Origin: Desulfovibrio sp. UBA2564
GTDB taxonomy: Bacteria > Desulfobacterota > Desulfovibrionia > Desulfovibrionales > Desulfovibrionaceae
Direction of reading: 5' to 3'
Assembly: GCA_002340305.1 (NCBI GenBank)
Contig: DDLU01000193.1
Span: 1 to 16,014 of the forward strand
Length of the DNA: 16,014 bases
A model generated the notes under the pieces. It had not been told where the DNA came from and made no database searches. It saw only the letters and a list, made by a program, of their open reading frames with translations. The position numbers were made by a program, and so were the translations under genes. Positions 13,790 through 16,014 of this stretch are shown in pieces. Position 1 is the stretch's first letter. Each line of letters begins with the position of its first letter.

Positions 13790-13983
13790 TGTTTTCTCCG
13801 GGTTGAGGTTAAAGCTTTGCGCAGCCATTTAGCCGCACTGCCAAAAATGACTATAAGTGTGGCAAGAAGCCCGCTAACGACAGAGATAAAGACTTCAATC
13901 ATGGCATCCGCTGCCCGGACACCAAATCCGAAAATGACTCCAGCAGCGAAGATCATGCACAACATGTCAAAGGCGGAAGGCAT
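13786..13983 (-). CDS. Two-helix small membrane protein, possible holin/antiholin
   Basis: The protein has 65 residues from ATG 13983, just after the endolysin stop, with GGAAGG as a weak Shine-Dalgarno. A longer frame starting at 14088 would run 103 bases into the endolysin gene and is not favoured. Two hydrophobic helices are visible, about residues 6-27 (DMLCMIFAAGVIFGFGVRAA) and 29-48 (IEVFISVVSGLLATLIVIFG), then a strongly basic cytoplasmic-type tail (KWLRKALTSTRRKQ). Two helices plus a basic tail directly after an endolysin fit a class II holin or antiholin. A 3-TM holin stands two genes downstream, so the division of labour is open. Confidence 0.72.
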   Translation of the reverse strand: MPSAFDMLCMIFAAGVIFGFGVRAADAMIEVFISVVSGLLATLIVIFGSAAKWLRKALTSTRRKQ

Positions 13984-13985
13984 GT

Positions 13986-14441
13986 CTACAAACCTTCCCT
14001 GTAGATGGTCGCGCCATTCTTCTTGCTGGCTGTCAGAACCTGACGGCGCGGTTCGTCGCCCATGGGCGCGATAGAGACATGCACCCACTGTCCGAATTCA
14101 AGAATGCACTGGTTAAAGGGCAAACCAGACCGCACAATCATCAGGGCCACGCTGCGCGGAGACATGCCGGGCACGACAATGTCAGCAGCGCGGCCTGAAA
14201 GGTGCGCGGAATTAGGAGCTCCGCCGATAAGCTCATTGAGCCAATCAGGACGGTAGCCGGATGTAATAGTGATGGGGGCTTCGAGCAGTCCACGCAACGG
14301 CTGCAAGACTTCTTTGCAGAGCGTGACTATGTTGGCGTATTCGGGTGATGTGAGCTCAACCGTTACCCGTTCACCCAGCCGTGCGGCTGTCTGGGATCGG
14401 GTAAATTCATTGAGTGTGAAGTTATCGCTGAGAGAGACCAT
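13986..14441 (-). CDS. Endolysin, peptidase M15 family (D-Ala-D-Ala carboxypeptidase-like)
   Basis: This 151-residue protein starts MVSLSDNFTLNEFTRSQTAA, the usual N-terminus of phage M15A peptidases. Core motifs are VLQPLRGLLEAPITITSGYR, then NSAHLSGRAADIV with zinc ligands His80 and Asp87, and WVHVSI with His121. Glu115 is a candidate catalytic base. Such zinc enzymes cut peptide cross-links in peptidoglycan. There is no signal peptide or anchor, so release depends on a holin. The gene occupies the place of Mu lys. The Shine-Dalgarno GGAGG at 14453-14449 is part of a terminator hairpin, with seven T bases between it and the ATG. Confidence 0.92.
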   Translation of the reverse strand: MVSLSDNFTLNEFTRSQTAARLGERVTVELTSPEYANIVTLCKEVLQPLRGLLEAPITITSGYRPDWLNELIGGAPNSAHLSGRAADIVVPGMSPRSVALMIVRSGLPFNQCILEFGQWVHVSIAPMGDEPRRQVLTASKKNGATIYREGL

Positions 14442-14484
14442 AAAAAAACCTCCGTAGCATTTATGTGTTCATGCGTTACGGAGG
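14442..14484 (-). terminator. Rho-independent terminator overlapping the endolysin ribosome binding site
   Basis: In minus-strand RNA, 14484-14477 pairs with 14449-14456 (8 bp). After a 2-base bulge on the 5' side, 14474-14471 pairs with 14457-14460 (4 bp), leaving a 10-base loop. Seven T bases (14448-14442) follow directly, and the ATG of the endolysin comes next. The 3' arm contains GGAGG, the only Shine-Dalgarno for that gene. Transcripts entering from the early genes should stop here, and any read-through RNA would hide the binding site. Confidence 0.9.
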
Positions 14485-14509
14485 CTATTATGTGATATAC
14501 AGGAGGCTA
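14485..14509 (-). promoter_or_regulatory. Candidate late promoter region before the endolysin
   Basis: On the minus strand a -10-like CATAAT lies at 14492-14487, with no good -35 at 16-18 bases upstream, as expected for an activator-dependent promoter. A direct repeat TAGCCTCC occurs at 14509-14502 and 14487-14480, 22 bases apart, about two DNA turns. A start 6-8 bases after CATAAT would fall inside the 5' arm of the terminator hairpin. The position matches the C-dependent Plys of Mu. The call is by pattern only. Confidence 0.4.
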
Positions 14510-14546
14510 ATTCACTGCGGTCATGCAGGATATGCAAAGTTTATTA

Positions 14547-14972
14547 CTACTCTAGTTGCTCCATTTCCTGCTTCACGGACTCGGAAGTTATGCGCAAAGG
14601 GGGACGGACATGGCGTATCAAAATTCCCTCTTCAACCAGGTCGCGCACATGGCGTTCGGATACATCCAAGCAAAAGGCTGCTTCTGCCGGACGCATAAAC
14701 TTTTTCTTAAGTAGTGTAGCAACTCTTTCCTGCCATTCAATCACAGACGGTTCAGCATTGGGCAGCACAATCTGGAAGCCTCGGATGTCTTTGGGGGTGC
14801 ATTTCCTGCGACAGCCCAAGCAATGGAGGATAGGCCAGTTGCAAACCCAGTACGCTCGTTCCGGTTTCTCGCATTTCAAGCGTTCATATACTGCCGGGTC
14901 GATTACGCCATTGTACTGCTCAAATCCGTCTGACAACATCTTCCGTAGTGTTCTACAAAGTGTGCTGTTCAT
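14547..14972 (-). CDS. Cysteine-rich helix-turn-helix protein, candidate middle/late activator (Mu Mor/C position)
   Basis: I choose ATG 14972 (MNSTLCRTLRKMLSDGFEQY), because AGGAG lies six bases before it and would abut the ATG at 14978 directly. The product has 141 residues. The N-terminal half holds five cysteines in positions suited to metal binding (Cys34, Cys44, Cys51, Cys54, Cys58, the last three as C-x2-C-x3-C). The C-terminal third reads as a MerR/excisionase-type helix-turn-helix: KKKFMRPAEAAFCLDVSERH, then VRDLVEEGILIRHVRPPLRI and a final helix. It is the last gene before the endolysin control gap, where Mu has Mor and C, but it does not look like the Mor/C family. Regulatory function is inferred from the fold and place. 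Confidence 0.72.
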   Translation of the reverse strand: MNSTLCRTLRKMLSDGFEQYNGVIDPAVYERLKCEKPERAYWVCNWPILHCLGCRRKCTPKDIRGFQIVLPNAEPSVIEWQERVATLLKKKFMRPAEAAFCLDVSERHVRDLVEEGILIRHVRPPLRITSESVKQEMEQLE

Positions 14973-14974
14973 GG

Positions 14975-15382
14975 TCATCTCCTGATTTCCTCACAAAGAT
15001 AAAATCCAGCAAAACCATAACCCCTGACCCAAATCTGCCACCGTCCATCCGGTCCTTGTATGGGATCGGTTACGGTTATGCCCATAGTCCATCCATTTGG
15101 ACCCAGTACTGTTACCCGCTGCTGTGGCTTCAGCTCTGGTACATGCTCAGGTTCCGGCTCGACCAATCCCAACGATTGGACCACAATTTCTCCAATTTTA
15201 GCGGGAGACATGAAGGAATATTTTTCACCCTGCATAACCCAGAGACGGTCTTTGCGCAGACGGTAGTAACCAACTTTGGCCCTCGGTTTTTTCCACTGTT
15301 CTGAGGGGAAAATTTCCAGCTTGGGTCCAGCGGCTTCTCCGTCCTTATGGCAGAGTACATGTGCTATTTTTTGCTGTTTCAT
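14975..15382 (-). CDS. Unrecognised 135-residue protein of the early/middle region
   Basis: The protein begins MKQQKIAHVLCHKDGEAAGP. It appears to have two parts. Residues 1-72 include a basic segment (KKPRAKVGYYRLRKDRLWVM) and SPAKIGEIVVQSLGLV. A Glu/Pro linker (EPEPEHVPELKP) follows, then a beta-rich C-terminal part (QQRVTVLGPNGWTMGITVTD, then GRWQIWVRGYGFAGFYLCEE) reminiscent of small SH3-like barrels. I cannot name a family. It lies between two HTH genes and ends 2 bases before the next start, so it belongs to the same transcript. Translation signals before its ATG are weak. No membrane segment is seen. Confidence 0.75.
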   Translation of the reverse strand: MKQQKIAHVLCHKDGEAAGPKLEIFPSEQWKKPRAKVGYYRLRKDRLWVMQGEKYSFMSPAKIGEIVVQSLGLVEPEPEHVPELKPQQRVTVLGPNGWTMGITVTDPIQGPDGRWQIWVRGYGFAGFYLCEEIRR

Positions 15383-15389
15383 AGGTCAC

Positions 15390-15704
15390 TCAATTTGAGA
15401 AAATTTCTAACACCGCTGCAGCCTGGGATCGGAACAGTCGGTCACACTTGTTGCAGGTTCCGCTGACTGCACATTTCTTACAGGCCTCGGACTTGATGGC
15501 TTTGAAAACAGATTCGCTACGGTCCTCGCCGGACAGGGCCATCTTGATTTTCTTGATCTGCTTTTCAGTGTTTCCGGGATACTTACCGTTCAAAACCAGA
15601 TAGACTGTAGGCCGGTTAAGTTGCTGGTTTCTGCGGCAGAACCTGTGGATCGTTCCATGCTGGTTGACTATTGCTGCCCGAAGGCTTTCCCGCTCCTGAT
15701 CCAT
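15390..15704 (-). CDS. Small HTH protein with C-terminal four-cysteine knuckle
   Basis: From ATG 15704 the product is 104 residues, starting MDQERESLRAAIVNQHGTIH. A GTG at 15740, 4 bases after gemA, is an alternative that adds 12 residues. Neither has a clear Shine-Dalgarno. The first 55 residues resemble a Cro/XRE-type helix-turn-helix: TIHRFCRRNQQLNRPTVYLV, then LNGKYPGNTEKQIKKI. The C-terminal part has CKKC and CNKC separated by five residues (C-x2-C-x5-C-x2-C), likely a zinc knuckle. The end is LEIFSN. In this part of the phage a small regulator of transcription is plausible. I recognise the architecture but no named family. Confidence 0.75.
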   Translation of the reverse strand: MDQERESLRAAIVNQHGTIHRFCRRNQQLNRPTVYLVLNGKYPGNTEKQIKKIKMALSGEDRSESVFKAIKSEACKKCAVSGTCNKCDRLFRSQAAAVLEIFSN

Positions 15705-15744
15705 GCTAATTGGGACTGTAGTCGATACCGCGTTTAGCACAGCG

Positions 15745-16014
15745 TTACTGCATGTCTTTGATCAGGGTCTGCATATGGCTCTGCTTTGTGATCCAGATGA
15801 ACTTCTCCACACCGAATTGTCTTTTACAGCGGGTATCCAGTCCAGACAGTTTCCAGCCGAGCAGCGCGGCCAGAGCCAATGCATAACGTTTCTGCTTGGC
15901 TAACGGATCTTTCGGGTTGATCTCGACAAATTCACCCTGATAACCCTTGCCCTTTTTCTGTGTCGGTGTGGGCTTCTTGTTCTTGGATGGCTTGGGTTCC
16001 CATCCGTATTCACC
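15745..16014 (-). CDS. gemA: GemA regulatory protein (Mu gp16, DUF1018), C-terminal part
   Basis: Only the last 89 residues are in the window; the start lies beyond position 16014. The visible part opens with a lysine/proline-rich stretch (KPSKNKKPTPTQKKGKGYQG). The segment DPLAKQKRYALALAALLGWK followed by LDTRCKRQFGVEKFIWIT and KQSHMQTLIKDM is the DUF1018 C-terminal pattern: helix, R-R-(Q/T)-G-V and W-(I/L)-T, then a final helix. In Mu, GemA is an early/middle product reported to influence host gene expression and DNA topology; its role here is by homology. It fixes the register of the window against the Mu map, since the next recognised genes follow in Mu order. Confidence 0.8.
   Translation of the reverse strand, partial: GEYGWEPKPSKNKKPTPTQKKGKGYQGEFVEINPKDPLAKQKRYALALAALLGWKLSGLDTRCKRQFGVEKFIWITKQSHMQTLIKDMQ

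Noticed and set aside
13256..14074. 272-codon plus-strand frame across the lysis genes
   Set aside because: It covers four well-spaced minus-strand genes with good start signals and has a low-complexity, hydrophilic translation with no motif.
13786..14088. 100-residue version of the 2-TM protein starting at 14088
   Set aside because: The first 35 residues are hydrophilic and overlap the endolysin; the ATG at 13983 follows the endolysin stop directly.
1..16014. CRISPR arrays, tRNA genes, insertion sequences or att sites
   Set aside because: No regularly spaced repeats, cloverleaf-like segments, transposase frames or terminal repeats were seen. The Mu-type transposase genes and phage ends would lie outside the window.

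Overview
The window is a segment of a Mu-like, contractile-tailed transposable phage or prophage. Every gene I can support lies on the minus strand, so transcription runs from position 16014 down to 1. Gene order matches phage Mu from gene 16 (gemA) to gene 42 (tape measure). Neither phage end, integration site nor host gene is in view. GC is moderate and codon use is even. The protein style reminds me of Mu-like prophages of Desulfovibrionaceae and relatives, but nothing in the sequence fixes the host.

Layout in transcription order. (1) 16014-14547 is the end of the early/middle region: the C-terminus of GemA, a small HTH protein with a four-cysteine knuckle, an unrecognised 135-aa protein, and a cysteine-rich HTH protein in the place where Mu carries its late-gene activators Mor and C. 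(2) 14546-14442 is a control gap. It holds a Rho-independent terminator hairpin whose 3' arm is also the Shine-Dalgarno of the endolysin. (3) 14441-12723 is the lysis region: an M15 peptidase endolysin, two small membrane proteins, a 3-TM holin and a DUF2730 protein. (4) 12723-7535 is DNA packaging and portal: gp26-like winged helix, small terminase-like protein, gp28 large terminase, gp29 portal, and a gp30/F minor head protein fused to a predicted PBECR2 nuclease domain. (5) 7534-7414 is a second control gap. (6) 7413-5119 is head formation: gp32-type protease with a nested scaffold start, a decoration protein, and a major capsid protein resembling lambda E rather than Mu T. A strong terminator closes this block at 5095-5059. 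(7) 5011-1 is neck and tail: gp36 (DUF1320), G-type morphogenesis protein, gp37-position protein, a 63-aa orphan, sheath, tube, two tail-assembly chaperone frames joined by a -1 ribosomal frameshift, and the start of the tape measure gene.

Genes are tightly packed. TAATG, ATGA and GTGA overlaps recur, which suggests translational coupling. The two clear regulatory gaps stand before the endolysin and before the protease, the same places where Mu has its C-dependent promoters Plys and PI.

The best points for a second look are the textbook frameshift signal at 866-914, the terminator/RBS hairpin at 14442-14484, the non-Mor candidate activator at 14547-14972, the F-PBECR2 fusion, and a duplicated domain inside the sheath protein.
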